NCBI GenBank assembly: GCA_016873675.1
Contig: VGWG01000012.1
Span: 1-45,955, forward strand
Direction of reading: 5' to 3'
Source of the DNA: Lentisphaerota bacterium
GTDB taxonomy: Bacteria > Verrucomicrobiota > Kiritimatiellia > RFP12 > JAAYNR01
Length of the DNA: 45,955 nt
Shown piece by piece: positions 25,514-33,326 of the stretch. A program made the translations under genes and the position numbers. The stretch's first letter is position 1. Every line of letters begins with the position of its first letter. Under the pieces are notes generated by a model, which worked only from the letters and a program-made list of their open reading frames with translations, ran no database searches and had not been told where the DNA came from.

Positions 25514-26911
25514 ATGAACGTGATCGAGATGGTCCGGGGCGTGCTGGTCAATCTGCTGTTTCTGCTGGGCTTCGTGACGCTCTGCGCCCTGCTGCGCGAG
25601 GGGTTCGAACGCCGCCGGCACGCCGTCTCCGCGTGGGGGAGCGGGTTGCTCTTCGGCACCATGGCGGTGGTGACGATGCTCGTGCCGTCCATCACGACCC
25701 CGGATCTGATCTTCGATACGCGGGCCGCCGTCATCGGCACCGCCGGCCTGATCGGCGGTCCGGTGACGGCGCTGATCAGCCTCCCCCTGCCCATCCTCTA
25801 CCGGATCGGCATCGGCGGGTTCGGCGTGATCCCGGGCATCTGTGAGCTGGTGCTGCCGGGGCTTTTCGGCGCCGCCTGGCACATCGCCTTCGCACGGCGC
25901 CGCGCGGAGCTCACCCTGCCGCGCATCCTGGTCGCCAGCGCCGGGGTCGGCGCAATCCCCCATTTTCTGATCGTCGCGACCATCCTCACGTTTGCGCCGG
26001 AATACGCCGCGAACGTCGAGACCGGCAATCTGCTCATCATCATCGTCGGGACGGTCGTGGCGATGGCGCTGCTGAGCACGTTGATCGTGCTGGAGAGAAA
26101 TCACGCGCACGCCATGTCTAACCTCGCCGATTCGGAGCGGCGCATGCTGCACTCCCAGAAGATGGCCGCCATCGGGCAGTTTGCCCGCCGGGTGGCGCAC
26201 GATGTCATGAACACGCTGACCGTGGTGAACGGGAATGCGGAATTTGCGAAACGGATGGCTCCGGAACACGCCACCGTGCAGGCGCTCATGGACGAGATTA
26301 TCGCGGAGACCGGACGCCTGTCGCACCGAAGCGGCGACCTGCTGGCCTTTGCCCAACCGGAGTCGGGCCGCGCCTTGCATCTGGACATCGGTCGGCTGGT
26401 CGATGGCCTCCGGCCGATGCTCGGGAACGCGCTCGGACCCGAGGTGGAGATCGTGGTCGAGGTCGAGCCCGACGCGGGGCGGGTGAAGGTCGATCCGGCC
26501 CGGATCGAGCAGGCGCTCATACATCTGGCGGTCAACGGGGCGGAGGCCATGGCGATGCGCGGACGGCTCACCCTCCGCGCGGCGCACGCCGATCTGACCG
26601 CGCAGGCGCGCCAGCGGTTGGAGGCGGGCACCCTCCCGCGGGATCGCCACACGGGCGATTTTGCCCTGATCACCGTGACCGATACCGGCAGAGGCATGAC
26701 GCCCGACCAGATATCGCACATCTTCGAACCGTTTTACACGACCAAGCAAGACCGGGCCAACGCCGGCCTCGGCCTCTCGTCGGTGTACAACATCATCGCG
26801 CTGCACAACGGCTACATCGACATCCAGTCTCAATCCGGCCACGGGACGACGGTTTTGATCTATCTGCCCGTCTATGATACGATCAACCCCGCTGAAACCG
26901 ACGCTGCGTGA
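25514..26911 (+). CDS. Membrane sensor histidine kinase with LytS-type 5TM domain
   Basis: 465 aa. The N-terminal ~195 residues have about six hydrophobic segments including FDTRAAVIGTAGLIGGPVTAL and ILYRIGIGGFGVIPGI, which match the 5TM-LYT sensor domain. The H-box is ARRVAHDVMNTLTVV with His229. The ATPase domain follows with NGAEAM, DTGRGM, HIFEPFYTTK and GLGLSSVY. It is a hybrid-free kinase with no response regulator in the window. The start ATG 25514 is 35 bases after the ABC-F gene with GGAGAAGGAGA upstream. The C-terminus carries one copy of a 20-base repeat shared with the convergent gene. Confidence 0.9.
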   Translation: MNVIEMVRGVLVNLLFLLGFVTLCALLREGFERRRHAVSAWGSGLLFGTMAVVTMLVPSITTPDLIFDTRAAVIGTAGLIGGPVTALISLPLPILYRIGIGGFGVIPGICELVLPGLFGAAWHIAFARRRAELTLPRILVASAGVGAIPHFLIVATILTFAPEYAANVETGNLLIIIVGTVVAMALLSTLIVLERNHAHAMSNLADSERRMLHSQKMAAIGQFARRVAHDVMNTLTVVNGNAEFAKRMAPEHATVQALMDEIIAETGRLSHRSGDLLAFAQPESGRALHLDIGRLVDGLRPMLGNALGPEVEIVVEVEPDAGRVKVDPARIEQALIHLAVNGAEAMAMRGRLTLRAAHADLTAQARQRLEAGTLPRDRHTGDFALITVTDTGRGMTPDQISHIFEPFYTTKQDRANAGLGLSSVYNIIALHNGYIDIQSQSGHGTTVLIYLPVYDTINPAETDAA

Positions 26912-26943
26912 CCGGCTAGGTTAAAACCGACGCTGCGTGACCG
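26895..26943. repeat. 29-base tandem duplication spanning two convergent gene ends
   Basis: A perfect 20-base repeat occurs at 26895-26914 and 26924-26943 (period 29). The first copy encodes the histidine kinase C-terminus (ETDAA-stop). The second, read on the other strand, encodes the C-terminus of the acyltransferase (VTQRRF). Confidence 0.85.
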
Positions 26944-27826
26944 CTGGCGGTTGCCGCCAGCGGCGGTGGAACCAGAGGTATTGCTCGGGATAGGCCCGGA
27001 TGTAGGCGGCGAAGTGGCCGTTGATGGTGTCCAAGATGGTCGCGGTGTCGCGCTCGCGGTCTCCCGTCAGCTCGAACGTCAGCGGTTCGGAGAGGACCCC
27101 ATGGTAGCGGAGCGGTCCCGTGCGAACGAAGGCCCCGACGACCATCGGATGGCGGGTGGCCAGGTACAGGCGCGCCGGCGATGTGTGGATGCTCGCGGGG
27201 CGCCCCAGAAAGTCGCGCCAGATGCCATGGCGGCCCGCGTGCTGATCTGCGAGCAAGGCCAGAATCCGGCCCTCCTTCCACCGTTTGACCAGCGTCGATG
27301 AGAACCCTCTTTTGTTGGAATGAATCTCGACATTCGTGCGCATATGGCTCTCGATGAAGCGTTGCGCCAAGGGGTTTCGCATGGGGCTGGCCAACGCCAT
27401 CGTTGGTTTGAAAGCGGTGAGGAGGTGTACGCCGACTTCCCAGCAGCCCAGATGGGGCGTGAGCACCAGGACGGGTTGCCCCGGCTGTTCGATCAGGGCG
27501 CGCGTGGCTTCCGGAAAATCGGTGGTCACATGCCCCTTCAGGTGTTCGGGCGTGAGAAACTCGGACACCTTGAGGCTCTCCAGAAGATGCCCCACAAAAT
27601 GCGCCAGTGAGGCCCGCGCAATGCGCTCGGCGCCCGCAGAATCCCCGGCGATGCCCGCCTTCAGGACGTTTTCTATCGCGATCCGCCGGCGGGTACGAGC
27701 CCAGGGGAATGCGAAATGGCCCACTGCCGCACCCAGCGGATAGGCGCGCCTCGCCGGCAGCAGTCGGAAAAGGGCCCAGAATAGGCGGATGCCGAGATAA
27801 AGCGGGTAATCAACAATCGAACTCAT
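26921..27826 (-). CDS. Lysophospholipid/lipid A acyltransferase (LpxL/HtrB family)
   Basis: A 301-aa membrane-associated acyltransferase that adds a secondary fatty acid to lipid A or a related lipid. The family catalytic pair is in TPHLGCWEVG, His125 and Glu130 (H-x4-E), and an N-terminal hydrophobic segment (LGIRLFWALFRLLP) anchors it. LLADQHAG and EQYLWFHRRWRQ are further LpxL-family blocks. The ATG overlaps the upstream gene's stop (ATGA), so it is translated as the last gene of the envelope operon. Its presence supports an LPS-bearing outer membrane. The exact acceptor is unknown. Confidence 0.9.
   Translation of the reverse strand: MSSIVDYPLYLGIRLFWALFRLLPARRAYPLGAAVGHFAFPWARTRRRIAIENVLKAGIAGDSAGAERIARASLAHFVGHLLESLKVSEFLTPEHLKGHVTTDFPEATRALIEQPGQPVLVLTPHLGCWEVGVHLLTAFKPTMALASPMRNPLAQRFIESHMRTNVEIHSNKRGFSSTLVKRWKEGRILALLADQHAGRHGIWRDFLGRPASIHTSPARLYLATRHPMVVGAFVRTGPLRYHGVLSEPLTFELTGDRERDTATILDTINGHFAAYIRAYPEQYLWFHRRWRQPPAVTQRRF
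26941..26963. other. Perfect 10-base-pair hairpin at the convergent junction
   Basis: CCGCTGGCGG, a TTG loop, then CCGCCAGCGG, inside the 3' end of the acyltransferase gene. There is no T-run on either side, so an intrinsic terminator is not proven. It may still help stop or protect the histidine kinase transcript arriving from the left. Confidence 0.5.
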
Positions 27827-28965
27827 GGCGGGGTGTCCGGCTCGCGATTCTTTTGCTGCGGTGCCAGAAAGTCGTCAAAAGGGAAGTCTGGCTGCACGAG
27901 CGTGTCCAGCGGTGGAAGCGTGGAGCCTTTGGCGGCGATCATCAATAAGCGTTCGTAGAACTGGTCGCGCTGCGCGGTGTCGCCCGCGTCGGCGGCCTTG
28001 CGCAAGGCGTGGAGCAGGTGAAATCCGTAGAGACGGCGGGTGGTGGACGAAGGAAAATCCACATATTGTTGCTCCAGTAAATGCAGGAGGGCGGGCAAGA
28101 CGGCGGGGTTTGGCGCGGCGAGGCCCGAGAGGGTTGGGTCCCGGCCGTACAGCGCCATCAGGGCGTGGCAGGCGAGGCGGCGGCATTTGAACCGCTCCGT
28201 CGGATCGACGGCATGGGTCATGCCGGACCACGCCCAGTAGAGGGCATGACTCTCGGGCGTGCGCCAGTCCAGCGGTCCCGTTTGCGCCTCGATCACGGCG
28301 ACGCGGGAGGCGTCCAGCTTAAAGACGGCGGATGCCGCGTCGCGCGCAGATCCGGCGGATGGAAAAGCGCCCGCCGGCCCGAACACCGGCGCGGTCTCGG
28401 TCGCGAGGAATTGGCGGTAGGCAGGCGCCGCCTCGTCCAGGGTGCCGCCAATCTTGTGCAGGTAGAGCCAGGCCAGCTCGCGGCAGAGCTGAGCGTCGCC
28501 GGGATTCCACGCGAGTGCGTCGTCCCGTAGCAGCCGGAGCCCGTGCCAGACCCAGCGCACGCGATCCTCCGGGCGCAGCATCATGGCGCTGATATTGTAG
28601 GAGAGGTTCCATGCGTTGTACACCCAGGCGTCCGCCGCGTAGGGGTCGAGGCTGGTGATCCAGCTCGACAGTTGGACCAGTTCGAAATAGCGCCCTTCCC
28701 ATTGGAGACGGTCGGCGCGGAGCCAGAGCGCCTCTGCGGCAAGACCGCGGAAGGCGCCCAGGCCGACGACGACGAAGGCGAGCGCGGGCGGCGGATCGGA
28801 TGGACGGGGGGCAATGCCCGCGCCGCCCGTCCGGCGCCGATCGGCCAGCGCGCGGTTCTGGACCGAGGCGAACGCGAGTAGCGCCGCGAGGCTCACAACC
28901 GCCGACGCGGAGCCGGCGAGCCGGCGAACGGAACGGATGATGTCGGACGTCTCCATCGGCGTCAT
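27823..28965 (-). CDS. Membrane-anchored helical (TPR-like) protein of the ABC operon
   Basis: A 380-aa protein with a single N-terminal membrane segment (AVVSLAALLAFASVQNRAL) followed by a second hydrophobic stretch (ALAFVVVGLGAFRGLAA) and a mostly helical body. ALWLRADRLQWEGRYFELVQLSSWI and AWNPGDAQLCRELAWLYLHKIGG resemble helical-repeat (TPR-like) segments. No catalytic motif is seen. It overlaps the upstream permease stop and the downstream acyltransferase start as ATGA, which means tight coupling. I recognise it only as a type of conserved PVC hypothetical protein associated with ABC exporters; it may scaffold the complex. Confidence 0.75.
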   Translation of the reverse strand: MTPMETSDIIRSVRRLAGSASAVVSLAALLAFASVQNRALADRRRTGGAGIAPRPSDPPPALAFVVVGLGAFRGLAAEALWLRADRLQWEGRYFELVQLSSWITSLDPYAADAWVYNAWNLSYNISAMMLRPEDRVRWVWHGLRLLRDDALAWNPGDAQLCRELAWLYLHKIGGTLDEAAPAYRQFLATETAPVFGPAGAFPSAGSARDAASAVFKLDASRVAVIEAQTGPLDWRTPESHALYWAWSGMTHAVDPTERFKCRRLACHALMALYGRDPTLSGLAAPNPAVLPALLHLLEQQYVDFPSSTTRRLYGFHLLHALRKAADAGDTAQRDQFYERLLMIAAKGSTLPPLDTLVQPDFPFDDFLAPQQKNREPDTPP

Positions 28966-30278
28966 GCTCCGTTCTCGCGGCGTTTAAGGACACGGGCGGA
29001 ACCCCACGCCAGCAGAGCGGGGAGGGCGAGAAAGCCGATCCACAACGGCTGCCCAAGACTGCGCAGCGGGATCGCCTCGCGCCGGGTGAGTTGCGTGATT
29101 GGCGCGGCGGACACCAACGGCCGCGTGACCGAACCGGCGCAGCGGACGATCTGAAGCCCGAAGCGCTCGCCCAGCCCCCTCGCCTCGGCGAGGTCCGTCG
29201 CGTCGGCCGTGGCGCGGGAGCCAAGAAGCGCGAGCAGAATCAGCACGACGGCGGCGAAGGAGGCCACGGGGAAAGAGAAGCAGCAGCCGAGGGCAAGGCC
29301 GCAGGCGGTCAGCGCCGACAGCACGGCCAGCAGGATGAGGGCGGCATACACGAGATTCCGCCCGAATGATCCGTCCGGCAGCAGCAGGGCCAGATTGCGT
29401 CCCGGATGCAGGAGCAGTGGCGTGCGGGCGCCCGGATCCAATTGGAAGGCGACTTCGATCAGCCCGCCAGAGGCGGATGTGAACGGAGGCAACGCCCGCA
29501 CCAGGGGTTCACCCGCCATGAGCGTCTCATGAATCGTAAAGGCGGCTTCCGAGTGAGAGGGCTGAACGGCTTGCGCGCACAGCGTCATGGCGGATTCCTC
29601 ACGCAGGCCATACTGCGTTTCGAACACCGCGCGCACCGTCGGCGCGATCCCGTCGGCGCAGGGGGGCAGGCGGAAGCGCCACGTCTGCGTCTCGCCGGGC
29701 TGGATCAGGGTGTAGCGGTTGCGGACCTCCTGGATGAGCTCGGCGCGCAGCGTGGTCACAGGACGATTCGCGGGCAGCCGCCCTTCCGCGCGGAGGGTTC
29801 GCAACGCCTGATCGGCCTCCTGGGCCGGGTCGGGCAGGATGCACGGCACCACACGGTCGCACCGCTGCCAGTCGCCGGGCAGCTCGGGCGCGCGGAGGAG
29901 GATCTGAAGCAGCAACCCCACCACGACGGCGCCGAGCAGCACGACGTTGAGCGCCATAATCCCGAGCCATTTGCCAAACCAGAGTTCGAAGGGCCTGACG
30001 GGCTTGACCACGGTCAGGGTAGCTGTGCCGGCGCTGCGTTCGGCGGCGACCGCTGCGCAACCGGCCCAGAGCGACGTCGCCGCGAGCAGGAAGAGGCAGA
30101 CGCCCAGCGTGTGCCCGACCAGCAGCGTGAACAGGCCCTGGGCAGTGCCGTCGCCGCGCATCCAGCCCGGCAGCCCCGCAAGCGCCAGCAGCAGGAGGGC
30201 GGCGAGGGTCAGCACCATGCGCGAGCGGATCGCCGCGCGGACAGCCAGCAGGGCGATGGCGGAAACGCGCGGGATCAT
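28962..30278 (-). CDS. ABC-2 type transporter permease with a large extracytoplasmic domain
   Basis: A 438-aa permease. Two or three N-terminal membrane segments (LTLAALLLLALAGLPGW, LLVGHTLGVCLFLLAATSLWAG, GIMALNVVLLGAVVVGLLL) are followed by a hydrophilic region of about 170 residues that contains beta-rich stretches. Two C-terminal segments (VYAALILLAVLSALTACGLALG, FAAVVLILLALLG) and a final one near the end complete the protein. It starts at ATG 30278, overlapping the ATPase stop (ATGA). With the other permease and the ATPase it probably forms an exporter. Its substrate is unknown, and the large periplasmic loop could contact the lipoproteins encoded upstream. Confidence 0.85.
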   Translation of the reverse strand: MIPRVSAIALLAVRAAIRSRMVLTLAALLLLALAGLPGWMRGDGTAQGLFTLLVGHTLGVCLFLLAATSLWAGCAAVAAERSAGTATLTVVKPVRPFELWFGKWLGIMALNVVLLGAVVVGLLLQILLRAPELPGDWQRCDRVVPCILPDPAQEADQALRTLRAEGRLPANRPVTTLRAELIQEVRNRYTLIQPGETQTWRFRLPPCADGIAPTVRAVFETQYGLREESAMTLCAQAVQPSHSEAAFTIHETLMAGEPLVRALPPFTSASGGLIEVAFQLDPGARTPLLLHPGRNLALLLPDGSFGRNLVYAALILLAVLSALTACGLALGCCFSFPVASFAAVVLILLALLGSRATADATDLAEARGLGERFGLQIVRCAGSVTRPLVSAAPITQLTRREAIPLRSLGQPLWIGFLALPALLAWGSARVLKRRENGA

Positions 30279-31219
30279 GCAGACTCCCGTTTGGCCGATT
30301 CCGTCGCAGCTCCGCCGATGCCGGTTTTATGCAGGAACGGGGCCGGTCTAAAATGGGTCAGCGCGGAGGCTTTCCCAGAAGCCCGCGCAACCACGTCGAG
30401 AAAATAGGTTTCGAGCGAAACCGTGGGGTGGTCGGTGGCGACAACACGGTTCAGGCGCGCCGCAAGCTCGGCGCGCAGGGGTTCGGCCTCAGCGTCTGAG
30501 AGGTTGGCGATCAGAAAGCGGGTGGTGTCGGCGCGGACGAGGAGGTCGTCCACGGCCCCCTCAGCCTGGACAAGCCCCCGGTGCATGATGGCCACGCGGT
30601 CACAGACATGCTCGACGTCGGCGAGCAGATGCGAGGTCATCAACACGGTCATGCCGTCGTTGGCGAGCGCGCGGACCAGATCTTTCACTTCGCGGCAGGC
30701 AACGGGATCGAGCCCGGAGGTGGGCTCATCGAGAATCAGCAAGTCCGGCGCGTTGATCAACGCCTGGGCAATGCCGACGCGACGCGCCATTCCCTTGGAA
30801 AACCCGTCGATCGGGCGGTCGGCGACCTCGGTGAGATCGGCCATTTCCAGAAGCGCCTCGCCCCGCTCGCGGCACGTGCGGCGATCAAGGCCAAAAAGGG
30901 CGCCATAGTAGTGGAGGGTTTCCCGCGGGGTCAGGAAGCGGTGAAGATGGGTGTTCTCGGGAAGATACCCGATGCGATGCTTGATGACAATGTCGGCGGG
31001 TGGACGGCCGAGGACGCTGACCGTTCCCGCCGTCGGGTGGAGGAGTCCCAGCAGCATCTTGATGGTCGTGCTTTTGCCCGATCCGTTCGGCCCCAGCAGA
31101 CCGAACACCTCGCCGGGCTGGATCGTCAGGTTTAGCGAGTCAACCGCGCAAACGGTGGGCCGCCGCCAGAAGTCGCGGAAAATTTTGCGCAAGCCGGTTG
31201 TTTCGATCACAGGGGTCAT
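30275..31219 (-). CDS. ABC transporter ATP-binding protein
   Basis: A 314-aa ATPase with Walker A LLGPNGSGKST (residues 41-51), signature FSKGMARRVGIAQAL, Walker B LLILDEPTSGLDP and the H-loop in TSHLLADVEHV. GGAGG lies just before ATG 31219, which excludes a longer GC-rich extension in the same frame. The C-terminal tail includes a typical exporter extension (ETYFLDVV). It pairs with the two ABC-2 permeases on either side to make a multidrug/lipid/polymer-export type transporter. It overlaps the following permease by the ATGA arrangement. Confidence 0.92.
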   Translation of the reverse strand: MTPVIETTGLRKIFRDFWRRPTVCAVDSLNLTIQPGEVFGLLGPNGSGKSTTIKMLLGLLHPTAGTVSVLGRPPADIVIKHRIGYLPENTHLHRFLTPRETLHYYGALFGLDRRTCRERGEALLEMADLTEVADRPIDGFSKGMARRVGIAQALINAPDLLILDEPTSGLDPVACREVKDLVRALANDGMTVLMTSHLLADVEHVCDRVAIMHRGLVQAEGAVDDLLVRADTTRFLIANLSDAEAEPLRAELAARLNRVVATDHPTVSLETYFLDVVARASGKASALTHFRPAPFLHKTGIGGAATESAKRESA

Positions 31220-31239
31220 GGAACCTCCAGGCACACGTG

Positions 31240-32226
31240 TCAGCCAATGTCGCGGGCGCGGAACAGGCCGACGCCCACACGGAGCGCCAGGGCGGAGCCG
31301 GCTGCGGCGAGCCCCGCGGCGCGGATGAGGTAAGACCCGGGCGCGGTGCCGCCGCGCGCGAGGGCGTCGGCCAGCCAGTAGTGTTGGATATTGGGGAAGA
31401 GGCCGGCCAGCACGCCGCGCAGGGAGGCGGCGGGCGCGCCCGCCGACCACGTGTCGGCGGCCAGCCCGGCGCCGAGGATCGCCGCGCCGACCAGCAGCAC
31501 GGTGCCGGTCGGAAGCCGGACCGCCAGCGCGGCGCTCCAGGCCGCGAGCACCGCCAGCGCAAAGAACAGCGGCAGGGCAACGGGAATGATGCGGAGGTTC
31601 AAACGGAGCGCGTAGGGACCCCAGGCGCCAGCGTGGCTCCAGAAGCCCGAGGCCAGCAGCGTGAGCAGCAGGGCAGCCGGGATGAGCAGGAAGGCCGCAA
31701 CCCCGAAACGGGCGCGGCGGCGGTTCTGGAGCAGCCCCGCAACCGCCAGCGCCGCCAGCGGCGCCAGGACGGCCCACTGCCGCAGGCGGACATCGGGCAG
31801 CCGATCCCAGGACTCGCCGACCACAACCGTGCGATCAGCGGCCGCCTCGGCGGCAAGCGTGGCGGCCGTTACCGCGACCCAGAACACTCCGCAAACCAGG
31901 AGAATGCCGACATACTTGGCCGTTAGAAACAGGCCGCGCCCCACCGGCTTGGACAGCGCGGCGGCGGCCGTCCCCGATGCGCATTCGCGGTGGACGGCCG
32001 CGCCGGCGGCGGCGCAGCCGAGCGCCAGCCCGAAAACCAGCAACGAGGCCAACCCGCCGTCCCGGGCCAGCCGCCCCTCCTCGCCGAAGGCGTGGAAATG
32101 GAAGAGGGGCGCGGCCGATGTCACGAGGACGGCGGCCAGCAGCACCAGCAGGGCCGCAGGCTCCTGAAGCGCCTCGATGAACGTGGTCCGGACAATCGCC
32201 CGGAATGAACGGAAGCGGTCAGACAT
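31240..32226 (-). CDS. ABC-2 type transporter permease
   Basis: About 328 aa with six or seven hydrophobic segments (LLVLLAAVLVTSAAPLF, LLVFGLALGCAAAGAA, VGILLVCGVFWVAVTAATL, VLAPLAALAVAGLL, FLLIPAALLLTLLASGFW, LFFALAVLAAWSAALAV). The N-terminal RSFRAIVRTTFIEALQEP and internal RECASGTAAAALSKPVGR are typical of ABC-2 permeases that move polysaccharides, lipids or drugs. Three in-frame starts occur at 32232-32226; AGGG before the third favours 32226. It begins just after the lpoB-like stop (within 10 bases), which ties the transporter to the lipoprotein genes. Confidence 0.85.
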   Translation of the reverse strand: MSDRFRSFRAIVRTTFIEALQEPAALLVLLAAVLVTSAAPLFHFHAFGEEGRLARDGGLASLLVFGLALGCAAAGAAVHRECASGTAAAALSKPVGRGLFLTAKYVGILLVCGVFWVAVTAATLAAEAAADRTVVVGESWDRLPDVRLRQWAVLAPLAALAVAGLLQNRRRARFGVAAFLLIPAALLLTLLASGFWSHAGAWGPYALRLNLRIIPVALPLFFALAVLAAWSAALAVRLPTGTVLLVGAAILGAGLAADTWSAGAPAASLRGVLAGLFPNIQHYWLADALARGGTAPGSYLIRAAGLAAAGSALALRVGVGLFRARDIG

Positions 32227-32233
32227 CATCACC

Positions 32234-32839
32234 CTACATTCCGAAAACCGGGCGGGTGCTCGCTTTTCGGATTTCCTTCTCGTCAGCCCAGACGATCTCG
32301 CCCGTCTTGAGGTCTTTCAGGATCATCGAGAACTTGTAGTACTGGTCGAGTGTCCGGCCCGAAACGTTCTTGATCTCAGAAAGCGTTCCGGTGAGGTACA
32401 TGTCGAGCGCCGTCTGCTGGCCGGCCTTGACCGCCTTCGAGGCGTCCACCAGCCCGAGCGTGTTTTCCTGGTCAATCCGCGCGATGTCGGTGCCGACCGT
32501 GCCGGCCGAGGACCGGTCAACAAAGCGGAACAGTCCCGAACGCAGCAATTGCATGCGCACCGAATCGGTGATGCTGATCATGTCGATGTGCTGGGTCGAG
32601 CGATTCTTCATCGGCTCGATGTCCAGCACCGGCCGGCGGTCGCTGACAAACTCCTTGACACCGGGGGCGACGAGGAGCGACTCGACCATTTTTTCAACGG
32701 TGCGGCGCACATCCTGAGGTTCCAGTTTGGTCGTTGCCGCAGCGCGGTCGAGCGGAACTTCGCGGACGTTGGACGTGGTGCATCCGGTCATCAGGGTGAC
32801 CAGCGCGAGGAACACGAGGCAGGAGGTGGATGTTTTCAT
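32234..32839 (-). CDS. lpoB: LpoB-type penicillin-binding-protein activator lipoprotein
   Basis: A 201-aa outer-membrane lipoprotein. The N-terminus MKTSTSCLVFLALVTLMTGC ends in the lipobox at Cys20. RRPVLDIEPMKNRSTQHIDM and LLRSGLFRFVDRSS match the LpoB fold, which in E. coli reaches through the peptidoglycan to stimulate PBP1B. DQENTLGLVDASKAVKAGQQTALDMYLTGTL is another family block. It follows a YcfL-like gene as in E. coli (ycfL next to lpoB). No penicillin-binding protein is in the window. The gene symbol is by family, not proven function. Confidence 0.88.
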   Translation of the reverse strand: MKTSTSCLVFLALVTLMTGCTTSNVREVPLDRAAATTKLEPQDVRRTVEKMVESLLVAPGVKEFVSDRRPVLDIEPMKNRSTQHIDMISITDSVRMQLLRSGLFRFVDRSSAGTVGTDIARIDQENTLGLVDASKAVKAGQQTALDMYLTGTLSEIKNVSGRTLDQYYKFSMILKDLKTGEIVWADEKEIRKASTRPVFGM

Positions 32840-32876
32840 GGCAGGGTTTCCTTATTCTGGGTTGTGGTGAGAGCGG

Positions 32877-33299
32877 TTATTCGGATTGGCTGGTTTCGCG
32901 GATGCGCAATTTGGACGACACGGCGGCCGCCGAATTGGCGACGCCGGTGACGGTGACGGCATCGCGGCCTTCGAGAATCAGCGAGCGATACGGCTTCGTG
33001 TCGCCGTCGATCTCCATGCCGTTGGCGTCGAACCAGCAGATGCGGTAGTCAACCCGCACACGACCGTGACGCGTCGAGGCCAGCGAAATGTGGACGCGCT
33101 GCAGCCCGTTCACGGTGTCGTAAGTGACGCCGGTGACGTCGATGCGGCGCGCCAGACGGGTGTTGTCCTCGTGGATCAGCGTGGCACTCGTGAGGTGGTC
33201 GGTCTTGACCACGGTTCCTGCGGTGTCTGCACAGCCCGTCAGGCCGATGAGCCCCGCAGCGAACGCCGCAGAGAGGGCGATGTGTTTTACGGTTTTCAT
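32877..33299 (-). CDS. YcfL-like (DUF1425) lipoprotein
   Basis: A 140-aa lipoprotein with signal MKTVKHIALSAAFAAGLIGLTGC; the lipobox LTGC places Cys23 as the first mature residue. The body, VHISLASTRHGRVRVDYRICWFDANGMEID, matches the YcfL/DUF1425 fold found beside lpoB. AAAGGA lies eight bases before ATG 33299, which decides the start over the upstream ATG 33308. The function is unknown in any organism as far as I recall; genomic linkage to LpoB suggests peptidoglycan-synthesis regulation. Confidence 0.85.
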   Translation of the reverse strand: MKTVKHIALSAAFAAGLIGLTGCADTAGTVVKTDHLTSATLIHEDNTRLARRIDVTGVTYDTVNGLQRVHISLASTRHGRVRVDYRICWFDANGMEIDGDTKPYRSLILEGRDAVTVTGVANSAAAVSSKLRIRETSQSE

Positions 33300-33326
33300 G
33301 GTGTGCATCCTTTCGTGTGTGGGGTG

